This document shows positions 13,653 through 26,321 of a stretch of 64,000 nucleotides of DNA, in pieces. The notes beneath the pieces are model-generated. The model ran no database searches. It saw only the letters and a list, made by a program, of their open reading frames with translations, and was not told the origin of the DNA. The position numbers and the translations under genes were made by a program. The stretch lies in assembly GCA_963920705.1 (NCBI GenBank), contig OY987234.1, forward strand, positions 21,781,794 through 21,845,793. Direction: 5' to 3'. Numbering within the stretch: position 1 is the stretch's first letter; every line of letters begins with the position of its first letter. Origin of the DNA: Odiellus spinosus (Eukaryota > Arthropoda > Arachnida > Opiliones > Phalangiidae).

Positions 13653-13933
13653 CAAGAAGGATCAGATAAGGAGAGGAAATGTGGGGCTGCGTTGAGTTAG
13701 AGAGAGAAGAGCCAACCTCCCACTCGGGTGGAAAGGGGGGATAGGAAATTCTCGAGGTAAACTGTTCTCACGTGGTCGCTAGCTAGCGCGTCTCATAAAG
13801 GATTCGTTTTACCCACGTGACAACATTTTACCACGAAACGTCTCTACCCCCGTTCTCCCAGAGTGGGAGTTTAGGCCGACGCAGTAGGAACCGCGCAGTC
13901 CCCACATTTCCTCTCCTTATCTGATCCTTCTTG
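13653..13933 (+). mobile_element. Foldback MITE family B, copy 1
   Basis: 281 bp. Terminal inverted repeat CAAGAAGGATCAGATAAGGA continues into GAGGAAATGTGGG and is mirrored exactly at the right end. Perfect 7-bp duplication TTTAAAT (13646-13652 and 13934-13940). The interior has a palindromic GCTAGCTAGC and a CACGTG pair, making the element nearly a single long hairpin. The 'plus' orientation is the one whose left arm reads GGGGCTGCGTTGAG. Confidence 0.9.
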
Positions 13934-15248
13934 TTTAAATTAATACTTTTTTTATTAAATTTCAATCCACCAAGGGTTAATGAGTGTTAAAATAGCTCTT
14001 CGTAACGATTCTCGTTATAAAACAATCATTATATCCTTGGCTTTTCAAATACTCGTCTTTGTTTCGTGAACGAAACCATATAATAATAATCGGGATTATA
14101 TTTAGACTGCGTTATATTGATACGCATCATGGGGGACCAATATCAATTTGGGGGAGTTTCTATTATATGATATAAGCTCGCCTCTCCTACCCCTAATTTC
14201 GCTTAAAGCTCCTTGTATCGAAGTAAATACCAATTCGAGTGGACAGCGCGTCCAAAGCCCAATAACTCCATTTATTTCGTAGGCGTTCTGCCAACTCTAA
14301 GCGTAATTGACTAAATACTATACGATTGGGAATGTGTTTCTGGAATCCCTTATAATCCCGACCTTTGAACAACATCGCCTAGAAATTTCCCAGTTCCTAT
14401 TGGCCTTCGACTACAGTATGGTTATTAATCCTTATTGCTGCCCAACTCCTTCGTCCGTCCCTGAGTAAATTTATATGTATATATATACTTATTAGCTAAT
14501 ACATATCTGATAACTGGTATATGGTCGGTCTCCCTTTGATATTTGAAAGGTTTCGGAGACTTATAGCCTCTTCCGTTCACGCTAGACAATTTCAAATAGT
14601 TTTGAATATTCAATTAGGTTTGATTTATGAATGTCGCCCGAGGATAATTCCATTTCAAATCATGAAACTTTTTTCTATGGTTCATCTAAAATGAACTCCT
14701 GAAGTTTTAGCGAAATTAAAAATTAATTTAACGAGAGTTAAGTGGCGAAATTAACTTTGTTGTTAGGCGTTTATTAATAGCACTTTTCATAGCCATGAAG
14801 TAGCAATATCTTTAATTAAATTATTATTCTAATATTAATTAATTTAGCTAATTGTTTGAGGAATTATCGTTTGAAGTCAATAGAACACGTCGAACTTAAT
14901 TCTCCCTTTATGAATCAGATTAATTGATATATAAGCTACTATACTAATTTAAGCTACAGATAGTCGAAAACCGGACCTTACACTCAGTTCCATTTTGAAA
15001 TAGCATCGCCTTACTTAGTACTAAGTATAGATATTTTAGCGATAACTGGTAGTCTCGCTTTGTCTGTGCTGCAAACTGAAGTTGTAATAACTCTTATCTA
15101 AGTCGTTTTAACTGATTTTGGATATAGCCTAGGTCTTATTCAATACAGTTTTGACCCGTGGTTTGTAAGACTTAATTAGTCATATCTAATCTCGACCTAA
15201 GCCACCAGAAAAAAAAAAATAACAAATATTAGAAATAAATCTGGAAGT

Positions 15249-15398
15249 TAGGCTTAACTGAATTCATGGAGAACAGCTGAATTCCTTCGAATATTATTGG
15301 AAGTCTCATGGAGATCTCTTTACCTTAAGCCTTTGCTAATTGGTTGCTTACTCTTCAATACGAATAAATTAAAAATCTCCATGAATTCAGCTAAGCCT
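15249..15398. mobile_element. Short foldback element with AGGCTTA ends
   Basis: About 150 bp. The left arm AGGCTTAACTGAATTCATGG (then AGA) is mirrored by the right arm ending CATGAATTCAGCTAAGCCT. The same arm sequence forms the inner core of family C (near 16930 and 17090), so this looks like a core-only relative. I could not define a target duplication. Confidence 0.65.
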
Positions 15399-16794
15399 TT
15401 TTTCTTTAAAACTGTTTAAAAGGTTTTGTAAAGGTCAAATTGTAAAATTTTGGGGTCAACAGTAAGGTTCTTTCATCAAAAAATTAAAATATTCGTTTTA
15501 AAATTTGATTTTAATTGATTTAAATATTAAACAGGTCGTGTGAAAGTAGCTTAAGTGATCTGGTAATAATATAGATTTCAAACTGCTTCTGAAATTCTAT
15601 GTTCCTGGGTTTGATTCAAATTTATAAATAGATATTGATATAGAAATGTATATGAATAGGGAAATATTTTGGTAGAGGTCTGTCATTGGCAGAAATCCAT
15701 CTATTATTAATATATTATGGTATAGAGGAATAGGAAAACTCGCCTCGCTAATTTAGATAATTGCTGAGTAATGTTTTGTAATAGCTCCTGGACTAAATTG
15801 GAACTAAAATTCCATAAATATCCGTATATATATTACTAAAGATGAATACGTATATTCACTCGAATTTCTCCGTGAAGCCTTTTAGCTGCGTTTAAACGCG
15901 CCATAGAGGGTTTATAGGGATTATCGGGTTTTAATTAACTTAATTGCCAGTTCGCTTCTTTGTATACTATAGTTTGTTAAACTATTTACAAGCAGTGCCA
16001 TTGATACTGAAGAAAAGGATAAGAGGTTTAATAGAATTTCATCTCCATTGATTCGCGCACGTTGCTACAAATAGGTTGAACAACTCTTGTTTTAGAGAAC
16101 CAATGAAGTGAAAGTTAGAGAGAAGTTAAATTAGGTAATGACGTCATCACATGTATCGCTTAATTTGCGCCTTACATTTAATCGCATCAAATACGCTAAA
16201 CACGAAACTTTACAGAGACTAACGTGTTGGCAGCCTTTATCAAGGAGTAGTTGGCCTCATTTACGTTAAGCCTTTGCTTCATTTTTATTTCGCTGTTGCT
16301 TCCACCGTTAATTTATTTTTATATTTTTATCTTGCCCTATAACCTATTATCATTTTCTAGCGTGGTTGGATTGTTTTATGATCAAGGGAAACTATGAAAG
16401 TTGAAGTTCATTTTCAGAATTTGTCTCCAAAATTATGAATAATTTTAGGTGACAATTTTAGTCTCCCGTTTATGAATGCAGCCAAAATTCGTCTGCTTTT
16501 TTTCACACCTTTTAAAGGGATACTTTTAGCTGAAATTAAATATTTTGAACCTCATAATTTTTGAAGTAATTATATCAGGAATTATATTTTAAATCTGAAT
16601 TTAAATAACTTAAAAAAAAACTAGCCAATCATCTGGGTCCTTAATAGGAAACAAAAATTGGTTGGTTCGATTATTATTATGCAATTATAAATTTTAAAAT
16701 AAAAATATACTAAACTTGTTAATAAATTAATTCAAAGTCTGAAAATGAATGAAAGACGTTTGAATTCAATTTTTAGTTCATATTTTCCCTTTAA

Positions 16795-17229
16795 AGGGAG
16801 AATGCAACCTAATTACAAGTGATTTTTTTTGTCGATTCCTTATCGTTTAAATAGGCCTAATCCATCGATAAAAAGTTTACAATACAAATATTAAACTAGA
16901 AATAAATTTAAAACTTACCCTGAAAATAGGCTTAGCGGCATTCGTGGAGATCCTGAATCGCGTCCGTGTAAGGTCTAGCGACCAATGAGCGAAGGCCCGT
17001 CGTTCACGCGAGATCTCCGCGAGACTTACGTCGCGCGCGATTGGTCGCTAGACCTTACACGCGAGGAAAACAGGACCTCCATGAATCCCACTAAGCCTAT
17101 TTTCAGGGTAAGTTTTAAATTTATTTCTAGTTTAATATTTGTTTGTAAATTTTTTAAATAGTGGATTAGGCCTATTTAAACGATAAGGAATCGATAAAAA
17201 ATCACTTGTTGTTAGGTTGCATCCTCCCT
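16795..17229. mobile_element. TTAA-flanked foldback element family C, copy 1
   Basis: 435 bp between TTAA (16791-16794) and TTAA (17230-17233). Termini are AGGGAGAATGCAACCTAA and its inverse. Long arms (about 200 bp each) mirror one another through TTAAACTAGAAATAAATTT, CTGAAAATAGGCTTAG and GGTCTAGCGACCAAT; a short GC-rich centre joins them. TTAA target duplication is typical of piggyBac and Kolobok transposons; which one applies cannot be told without a transposase. Confidence 0.85.
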
Positions 17230-17455
17230 TTAAGGATTAATGTTACCTGGTGCTGAATATTAGAGTTAGTCCCCTCTTATCAGTTTAATGGGCGTTGTGC
17301 CGCTTGTGATTAAATTAGGTTCAGCCTTCAGTTTTATTTTATTTTATTAGCTAAATGAAAGTCTAGTTTGCTGATCATGTATTTTTGTTATCGTAATTAT
17401 AACTTATCTTCTCAGTTTGAAACAAGTTGGAAAAAACGTAACTTATACCTTAATC

Positions 17456-17790
17456 CAGAAGCCGATGAAACCCTCCTTTGAAGTCTATTACTCCCGGGTC
17501 TTGTCTACCCCTCTCTGTATGGGTTATTCTCAAAAGGCGCGATCCCTACGCCTCCTAACGGTAGATGTTTTCGGAGCGGGAGCTCGTCGAGCGAATATCT
17601 CTAGCAGCCTCGGAGTTCGTCCAAAAAACGTCGTCGTTTGTGGAGAGAGAATTTCCAATTTTCCGTAGACAGGGGGTATGAAGTAGGACCCCTCCGATCT
17701 CGTAAAATTGGGAATTTTACCCATGCAGAGAGGAGCGCTATATGGAACATTGGAGTAGTAGACTTCAAAGGAGGGTTTCATCGGCTTCTG
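17456..17790 (+). mobile_element. Foldback MITE family A, copy 3
   Basis: 335 bp with CAGAAGCCGATG / CATCGGCTTCTG ends and a perfect 7-bp duplication CTTAATC (17449-17455 and 17791-17797). Same orientation as copy 1. Confidence 0.9.
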
Positions 17791-17864
17791 CTTAATCTTA
17801 ATTATAATTGACGTTGAGTTGAAGGGTTTTGAGTTGTATTTTAGTATTTTTCCAACTATCTCAA

Positions 17865-18113
17865 TAGCCGCGTTCATACTAGGTCATGGAGTCGATTTAA
17901 ACCGTGTCAAAACGTGTAACTAGAGTCGTGTGAACGGGAAACCGTCTTTTCTCGAATCGATTTAGTCCTTAAAACTGCTTCGGGAACCAGTTTCGTACCG
18001 ATTCGGCTGGTTTCAACAATCGATAGATGAAGAAGCTACGATAACTCGAACGATTCCTGCAGATTTGATTATCGGTTTGATTTTACCGTTTCAAATCGAT
18101 TTATGAAATTCTA
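17865..18113 (-). repeat. Fragment of the 'gttcatactag' foldback family
   Basis: Starts tagccgcgttcatactaggt and continues with a run of ATCGATTT and CGGTTT motifs (cgatttaaacc, tttcgtaccgattcggctgg, tttcaaatcgattta). The reverse complement of this order is read at 51827-52057, so these are copies in opposite orientation of one dispersed element. Its limits are approximate. Confidence 0.55.
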
Positions 18114-18361
18114 TTGTGACCTAAAATAGTAGGATATCCTTCTACTCTTCTTTTTAATTCATAGGAATCATGAGCTAAGCCTTGGTTTCTTACTCCCCTC
18201 TCAATTGAAACTCCATGGAGTGAGGAGCCAGATAATTAAATTTTCCCTGTAGATATACCAATTACCACTTAAAGCTTTTGTACTTAAAATAAAACACTTA
18301 TATGTTAGAATTTTTTAAATCGAGAGCGTAAGTACAGAACATATCGATTCGGCTTAGGTTC

Positions 18362-18460
18362 ATTTGCTCGACTTCCAATTGATCGACAAGGAGTCCGTTT
18401 GATCGACTACCGTTTGATCGACTCCCATTTGATCGACAAGCCATTCCAATTGATCGACAG
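18362..18460 (-). repeat. Degenerate inverted array of the 15-bp satellite unit
   Basis: Six or more GATCGAC motifs (ccgtttgatcgac, cccatttgatcgac, ccaattgatcgac) with uneven spacing. Each is the reverse complement of the unit in the regular array 260 bp downstream. It reads as an older, decayed inverted copy. Confidence 0.7.
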
Positions 18461-18721
18461 CCCAGTTTTTTAGCGAGTAACGAGTATAGGTCAAAGTTTT
18501 TTTGCAAGAAACTATTAAAGGTTAAATTATGGTATATAAATATGAACTAATTCAAATAATAATTATTCCGTGAAAATGGGGTCAGAGTACTCGTTTGTCG
18601 GTTAGGTTAGGTTGTTTAATCTATTTATAATCGTTATTACGAAGTTGACCAATTGGGAAACGATCAAATGCACCCTTTGTTTTCGGTAATTTGGGATTAG
18701 GCATCAATCATTTGATCCCTT

Positions 18722-18960
18722 TGTCGATCGTTTGAGAGTCGATCATTTGGGAGTCGATCATTTGGGAGTCGATCATTTGGGAGTCGATCATTTGGGAGTC
18801 GATCATTTGGGAGTCGATCATTTGGGAGTCGATCATTTGGGAGTCGATCATTTGGGAGTCGATCATTTGGGAGTCGATCATTTGGGAGTCGATCATTTGG
18901 GAGTCGATCAATTGTGAGTCGATCATTTGGGTGTCGATCATTTGGGAGTCGATCAAGTGG
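18722..18960 (+). repeat. 15-bp tandem satellite, about 16 units
   Basis: Units of GAGTCGATCATTTGG in head-to-tail order, almost identical in the centre and with single-base variants at both edges, as expected of unequal exchange. The period is a multiple of three, so several frames on both strands stay open (for example repeats of PNDRL or MIDSQ). These are artefacts of the period, not genes. Confidence 0.95.
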
Positions 18961-19589
18961 ACCCAAATCATTGATTCAATTTTAACTGAGAGAAAATTCT
19001 TTGCAAGTTTTTTTATATAATTTTAACTTAATCTCGTTATTATCAAAATATTTTTTAGAGTACCTTGTACTTACTATAAAATGTACCTTTTGTTTTTTTA
19101 TCTTGTATAAAAACCAGGCTACCTCATAAACCAAACCTAACCCGCGGAAGAATAGGGGGAGACTAAAAGATTAAAGACTCCATCCTCCAGATAAAGCTTT
19201 TTTTTTTTTTCTTTAGAGGGATGAATTTAGCGCAACCTGCTTATATTTTTCGTTTTTTTTTTTTTTTTTTTTTTCATTCTCCTCCTGCTCAATAATCTAA
19301 CATAAACCCCTCCATTTTTTTACACCCATATTAATAAATAAGACGGTGAATATTTACATCAGTACGCGTGATTTATCAATTTAAATAATCAGGTCGAGTT
19401 TTCAGCGCGTAGATTGAGCTAGTCAAACTGCGCTAGACGAATTTGGCGTAGCATTTAAAGACACTATGAAAAGGAATTTCAAAATAAGCCTATAATTATC
19501 TGTTCTTTGATTAAAAATTAGGCCCGAATGCTCGGTGTTAAGCTTAATTTAAATTGAATTGGAATTATATTTTCTTCTACTATTTTATG

Positions 19590-19870
19590 GAAAAGGTTCG
19601 GTTTTCGTTAAAAATTAAGGTTTTATTAGAAAAAAAGGTCTAGTTTTAAACCCTTGATGGTTCAGTTTACAAAAAAAGGTTAAATTAAAAATTAAAGTTA
19701 AGTTAGAAATATGATATTTTAATATTTTGAAGGTTTAGTTCCCAAAAAGGTTTAGTTTTAAACCTTTGAAGGTTCAGGTTCCAAAAAAGGTACAATCAGA
19801 AATTAAGGTTCATTTAGAAAGATGGTTTAGTTTTAAACTTTTGAAGGTTCCGTTTCCCAAAAAGCTTTAA
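19590..19870 (+). repeat. Degenerate tandem repeat with GGTTTAGTTTTAAAC
   Basis: Three to four diverged units of roughly 95-110 bp, each with 'ggtttagttttaaac', a 'ttgaaggttc' block and an A-rich 'ccaaaaaaggt' tail. Old array, no coding content. Confidence 0.55.
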
Positions 19871-20729
19871 ATTATTATTTAAGTGACCCTTCCCAAAAAG
19901 ACAAGTGTACCTATAAGTATTGTATTTCTGGAAGTATTTTTATCTTGCGTGCAGGTCGGAGGTACGAACTCGGACATGCGCAAATTGAAATTTACTAAAA
20001 TAGTATATTATGATTAGTATATTAAAAGAAAATCCTATTTTCTTTTTCATACACACTTTTTTTTTTCGCTCTCTTCCGAGATGTAAGTCCTTTTTATCAG
20101 CTTTTATGCCAGTTAATATAGACGTCGGTTCCAGAGACGCGCTATATGTAAAAGAAGAGAGTTAACTATAATTCTGGTCAAGATAAGTTGACAGAGATGA
20201 ATAAACCCTTGGCGGATTGATACGCGGTGTTAAACAATGTAGGGAAAAAATTTAGTTCCCACCAACTAAACTCTTGTTCGCGAAAATAAAAATAATATAC
20301 ACCCCTCTAGAGTAGCTGCTATAAAAAATGCTTTAATAATATTTATCGTTTACGAAGTCGAGAGATGTGATGGCTAGTGGAGATCTAGCGCTTGCCTGAG
20401 AGTTTTAGTTCATTATAGATAGAGCCCCCATACCCCCAAAAACGGTACTCTACGCGTTCACCCATCTTTATAGCTTATAATCTTTTAGCGTTATTAAATA
20501 GATCTAGTAAATGAACGTTGCTCAAAATGGAGTTTTCAGTCAATCCACTGTAAAGGGATTGTAAAGAGATTGTAAAGGGAAGGTGAAACTAATTTATACC
20601 ATAACACAATACATAGAACCGAGGGGGCAGACACTCGCAAACTCAGGTGTACAGTATACTTCTTTGCAAAGTTTTGTCTACTATTTACACTAACTGTATT
20701 TCAAACACGGTAGCTGAAGTATGTTTTAC

Positions 20730-21147
20730 CAGAGGTATATAATAACCCCCTTCGGGGGGAAGTATGAAAGCCCCTATACTACCAATGCTAAAAATCACGA
20801 ACAACGAGAGCCCGCTGCTGACTATCTAGGCCACTAGCTCGCGCTGGACTTCTCAATGTCGCTACTCTAGTAAATGGTCTTTGTATCAACAAGACGGCTC
20901 GATTTGTGTTTAGAACTTCCTGTCTCGGGAATCAGGCTGTCTGTTAAATTGGAGTCGAAGGTTGACTTCAGCTCGCGAGTTCCGGAAGTGCGCGTAGGGA
21001 AAATTTAGTGAGGTTCAAATGGTGTAACTATTTTTTGGGAGTAAAGCGGCGTGTCGATCCGCCGCGATTTACGCCGGGCACTTGTTGTTCGTCGATTTTG
21101 CCTACCTTTCATACTTCCCCCCCGAAGGGGGTTATTATATACCTCTG
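20730..21147 (+). mobile_element. Foldback MITE family E, copy 1
   Basis: 418 bp. Termini CAGAGGTATATAATAACC and its inverse; the arm continues through CCCTTCGGGGGGAAGTATGAAA and is mirrored at the right. Perfect 7-bp duplication GTTTTAC (20723-20729 and 21148-21154). CAGAGGT termini resemble hAT elements, but hAT normally duplicates 8 bp. Confidence 0.88.
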
Positions 21148-22082
21148 GTTTTACCCTTCAACCTCGATTAAATTCTTAGTTTTCTTAAATTATTTCATCT
21201 TCCCTTTAAGAACTGATGGCTGTGGTTTTAATAGGCCCTTTTTTCATTATTTTGAGGGCGTACGTAGTGTATATATATATAATTTTTTTTCTCTCTCTCG
21301 AAAGGCTTTGTTCGGGCTCTTAACAGGCTTTCTACTAATGAATTTCTTGATTAAGACCCACCTAGTATCCTGAAAAAAACCTTTAACTCACCCCATATAT
21401 CCTTATATCCGTGCTTATTTAATGGTCCCTGAACTACTTTACAACTCGGCTGGCAAAACTGCATGAACAAATTTTTTTAAATTGTAAATTTTATTTTTAT
21501 ACGTTGATTTCTAACCAAATTGCAATGAAAAAGCGTGGGATTAAATGATAAGCTGTTTGCTTAATCCATCGAGAGAAATGTATATGCAATTATTAGTCTA
21601 TTTAAATAATTAAATTATAATTAAATTAATTTAAATAAAATTAATTAAGTCCTAATACTTTTTCCCTCAAATAAATAGAGCGCGTCTTTTAACGTTGGAA
21701 AAAAAAACTAACTACCCTTGAAACAAAAACCTTTAGAAAACAAATTAATGACTTCTTTTTCCCTTGTTATAATCAAATGGGTCGGAAGAAATAAAATAAT
21801 AAGACAAAGAAAAAAGATGTCCAACCTTCCCCTCTTATAGCTATTATACAGTCTTGTAGTATAAAGAAAGCTTAGATCAGACGAGAGGAAAATAAAAAAA
21901 TTTCCTCGGTTCCTTAGTACTCAGAACCAACTCTGTTTTTTTTAAGAACTACACCATTGGTCCATCGCTGTAATCGTTTTATAGGCTTATTGTAGCCGCA
22001 ATCAAAGTGTAATCCTTTAAAAACAAAGCGGTAATCCAATGGGATCAAAACTGATACAAATTTATGATTGACAAGCGAGTGG

Positions 22083-22386
22083 GGCTGGGATGGAGAAATA
22101 TTTATCTGTAAACGTGGTTTGCGTGTCAATTCCAAGCTATTACTGTTCAGGCGAAGAATAGAATGTTTCCACCGAAGATTTGGGGAAATTCCTACCGTGT
22201 AGTGGGAAGTTATCTTGGGTATAAATACACTACCAATCATGGGGGCTGGGATGGAGAAATATTTCCGGAAATATAAATTTATCTCTAAATGTGGTTTGTG
22301 GGTCAATTCCAAGCTATTACGGTTCAGGCGAAGAACAGAATGTTTCCACCTAAGATTTGGGGAAATTCCTACCGTGTAGTGGGAAA
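22083..22386 (+). repeat. Direct duplication of about 150 bp
   Basis: Two imperfect copies (22083-22212 and 22240-22386) of a segment running ggggctgggatggagaaata ... ccaagctattac ... gttcaggcgaagaa ... gaaattcctaccgtgtagtg. The second carries a short insertion after the first block. It ends just before MITE E copy 2. The 132-codon minus frame over it is not recognisable as a protein. Confidence 0.7.
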
Positions 22387-22397
22387 TTGGGTAAAAT

Positions 22398-22815
22398 CAG
22401 AGGTATAAAATAACCCCCTTCGGGGGGAAGTATGAAAGCCCCTATACTACCAATGCTAAAAATCACGAACAACAAGAGCCCGCTGCTGACTATCTAGGCC
22501 ACTAGCTAGCGCTGGACTTCTCAATGTCGCTACTCTAGTAAATGGTCTTTGTATAAACAAGACGGCTCGATTTGTGTTTAGAACTTCCTGTCTCGGGAGT
22601 CAGGCTGTCTGTTAAAATGGAGTCGAAGGTTGACTTCAGCTCGCGAGTTCCGGAAGTGCGCGTAGGGAAAATTTAGTGAGGTTCAAAATGGCGTAACTAT
22701 TTTTTGGGAGTAAAGCGGTGTGTCGATCCGCCGCGATTTACGCCGGGGACTCGTTGTTCGTCGATTTTGCCTACCTTTCATACTTCCCCCCGAAGGGCGT
22801 TATTATATACCTCTG
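22398..22815 (+). mobile_element. Foldback MITE family E, copy 2
   Basis: 418 bp, same length and orientation as copy 1 and only slightly diverged from it. Perfect 7-bp duplication GTAAAAT (22391-22397 and 22816-22822). Confidence 0.88.
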
Positions 22816-24335
22816 GTAAAATACATTGATCTCTAGAATCACGAGCAATCCTCCAAGGTTCTATTTTAACAGATCCTACTCATTTACATACGATTCGGAT
22901 TACATAATCAAGAAAATTAAAAATTAATATATTACATTTAGAATATATATATATACCCCATATTAGGAAGATATGAGAAAAAACAAAAAAATTTATACGA
23001 ATTTTTTTTTCTTTCGGAAAAAATAAAGTTTCATCTTGAAAATTTTCATATCCTTCGGTTGAAACCGAAGAAAAGAGAGAAGTTGAAAAGGAGGGAATGC
23101 AAAGCGGAAAATATTTCAGGAAATACTGTTTCATTTTTGAATAAAATCTCTCTCAAAAAAGAATGAAGAAAAAAAATCTTTGCAAAAGAAATAGGAGAAA
23201 AAAAAAACTTTAAACTTTAGCTTTACTTAGGATCCCAATATCCCCCGGCGTATTATTAGGTATTCTAAAAACGAGAGGCTAAAAAGTATATTCGTTGCGA
23301 GGCTGAAATATAGAACTGATGATTATATCGCGCAAGGATACAATATTAAAGGGAGAGTGAAATGAAAATCTATTTTTTTATTTTGATATCAAAATATGTT
23401 TTACATATCGAAGCAGTAATTAATAATAACCTTGGAAACGGATAAAAGAGCCGTTAAAAAGCACTCGTTTCTGTAGAAGATGGTGCCTTTTTTCAAGGTT
23501 GGTTCAAAGTATAGGATTATCTGTACTTTTGCCAACCTTGAAACTAACAAAAACAACCGTTAAATAGAACCCGTTTCTACGGAAGATGTTGCCCTTTTTC
23601 CAAGGTTACGACGAAATCGGAATTCTATTGAGACTTATCTTAATAGATACAGATGAGTAGCAAAATCTGGTATTCGTAAGCGTCCTCTAATGGCAAATAG
23701 TGCAGGAAAAAGTATTAACTAACAAAATCACACGCGTTTCTGCTACGAATAAAGCTTTCAGCTTTGTGTTTGAGCTATCTATGACTATAATTTGAATTCA
23801 AACCCTACTTTTTCACGTTCCTTTGAAAATATACGTACATAAAGAAGGCGAAATGTAACTTTAAGCCCCATTGAATTTGAAGCTAGGAGGCAAATTTTTG
23901 CGTCGCTTATGATAATCCCGTATACTATAAAATTGACCCTTCTTAAAGCCATCACCGCGAGCCTAAAGGCACGTTTGACACGAACATTTTCCTAACACAT
24001 AATCCCAAATTTTCATCCCTATAAGCTTTGGTGCGAGTAAGACCATTGACTACATTTAAGCCTCGTTCATACTTGAGGGCAAAATCGCTTCCAAAACCAG
24101 TACGAAGCGTTTTCCTTTTTCCTTGGTTCACAAACTGACAAGACGGTTCGCGGCCGTTGCCCCGGTTCGACCTGAGCCAAGGCTTAGCGTCGTTTTAAAA
24201 AATACCCAGAATTAAAATTTTTTAGATAATTATCTCAAACTAATTAGTAAATCGTGTTTGTAACTCGTTGGTTAATAATTTTTGACAGAAACTATAATTT
24301 TAATCGCGTTATTTTAAGATTTATGGTCTTTTGCT

Positions 24336-25197
24336 ATAGTCCTGGTCGATTTGCCGGAAATGGGCCCTTGTCTCATAGCCGCGCCGCCATCTTTTTGTAG
24401 TAACAGGTTGCCAGACTATTTCTAATTTTATTTCCCACAAGCCAAATAGACCCTAAAATAAAATCGTTCGAATTTTCCAACGACATTTTCTCTTGCCCTA
24501 GAGCTTGCTGGGAAGAGCCAATATTTGGCTGAACCCGATTGGCTGAGTTGGTCACGTGAATGCGCCGCGCAGATCACTGAATTTTATCTTAGCGTCTATA
24601 GAGAGAAAACCACCTTGAATTGTCACCACGCTCTATATCTCTAAGGGAAAAAATCACGGAGATAACGCGTCCTAGGTGCAGACAAGTCACGGTGGATTAT
24701 TTTTGAGCTACTAAAGCTAGCCACAAGGTTTTACCCGTGACGCTTAAATATTTAATTGTTTATTACAACGTATTTAATAACGAAAAATTAGAAAATATTT
24801 ACTGCGGTTAAATAGAAACTTTAACACATCAATTACTTAATTTTCCCAAGCCTAATTTATTTTTAAGAATGACCAAAAAAAAAGTCATTAATAGATTTTT
24901 ATCATGATAGATGGCTGTAGTAGCAATTTTAAATTTTTACGCCCCGTTTACATACCGCCTTCTTTAATATTGCTTGTCTGGGGGCGTGGATTTTCAGCCC
25001 ATTTTATTTATTTTAGGGTCTATTCAAGTTGTTAGTCCAACGCTTCCTATATGATAAAGTATAGGAGGCGTTGGTTAGTCTGTAGCTATTTTCACACTAC
25101 AAAAAGATGGCGGACGATCACGTGACAAAAAGTTTTCCCCGCCAAAATTTTCGCGAGGTTCTCTAGACTTCCGGTTTTGGAAATCGACCAGGACTAT
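24336..25197. mobile_element. Foldback element with ATAGTCCTGG ends
   Basis: About 860 bp. The left end ATAGTCCTGGTCGATTT is mirrored by AAATCGACCAGGACTAT at the right, and a second inverted block CGCCATCTTTTTGTAGT lies inside each end (24386 and the inverse near 25100). The interior shows no transposase. Target duplication is unclear. The interior holds a small hairpin at 25037-25074. Confidence 0.65.
25037..25074. other. 15-bp stem hairpin
   Basis: CCAACGCTTCCTATA and TATAGGAGGCGTTGG form a 15-bp stem with one wobble pair and an 8-nt loop. It could be a cruciform or part of the surrounding foldback element; no evidence of a small RNA. Confidence 0.5.
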
Positions 25198-26321
25198 TAT
25201 ATAAATTTAGAAATTCCTCCTTGGTCACGTGTTTTAAAAACCGGATATTACGTTTCAAACCAGCCTGAATCTTAAAGGCAAAAGCTGGACCCGCAGATCA
25301 ATGCACGCTGCCCTCTCGAACAATAAGGAAGAAATAGTTTGTAAAACCAACTTCAATAAGTTCAATTTCGCCTACTTGATCTCATTTCGTTCTGTGGTTA
25401 TTGCATATATGAATATAATCATCAAATGTTCGCGTTGTGACCCTTAATTAAGGGAAGCTGTAGAAAAGGCGATAAACTAGGTTATTAGTTCAACACATAC
25501 TCAAATAAAGAGGGAAACGCGAACGAATTAAGTTAATCCTATTCTTAGTTTGCAGCTAGAATCTATACCTTATCTACATCTACTTCACGCACTTTTTTAA
25601 CCTTTATTACACCTACGTGATACGGTAGAAAATGTTGCATTCTTAAACTGAAATGAACCTCAATTTTGCGGGTGCGTGATGTTCTCATGATGGATCGTTT
25701 TGAATGAGGAAAGCGAATTTTTGGCAAAAGCCGCGGTGCTGGCGAGAATAAAAATTTTCTTTTTTTTTTTACCTCCTCCTATTTCATTGCGTACAAGAAA
25801 CTATCTTGAATGAAATTACGTTATATTCGCGTACAAGGAGAGCTGCTTTTTCTCTATTAGGTATAACATTGAGTATTAATCCGCGCTGGTTTTAGTTTAA
25901 TTGCAAACTGAGTGCGAAAAAGGCAAGGAAATTTAATCCATAATGGTCTGTTCTTTCTAGCTTCCGACACATTCCGTTTTTCTAGGTGATTTAACGTTTC
26001 TTTATACACTGCATCCTTGGAATTCTTATCAAATCTTTTGATTGTATTACATCCATGTTTTTCTACTGCCTCTTTAAAGGGAATATGAAATGTAAAATCT
26101 TATTTTATTAGTTTATTACAAAGTTATTTTGTATCTTGAAGGGGCGTCGGAAGTTATTTTTAAGTGGGTGGGCTAAACAAGTTTGCGATGGTTAAATTTT
26201 ATGGGGGTCAGTTACCCCAGGTACGACGATCGAAGGGGGCTTAAGCCCCCTTGCCCACCTAACTAGTTTATATTAACAAATTGGGACTATTTAAATGTGG
26301 GTAGAAATGTAACTTTTCAGG

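Noticed and set aside
18697-18971. Open frames with PNDRL, MIDSQ or VDHLG repeats
   Set aside because: A 15-bp period keeps frames open; no start context, splice context or conservation evidence.
20730-21147. Calling family E a hAT element because of CAGAGGT ends
   Set aside because: Both copies have 7-bp duplications, where hAT normally gives 8; left as unclassified.
22880-23134. 84-codon minus-strand frame with a hydrophobic C-terminal part
   Set aside because: AT-rich composition, no domain, no neighbour or splice context; chance.
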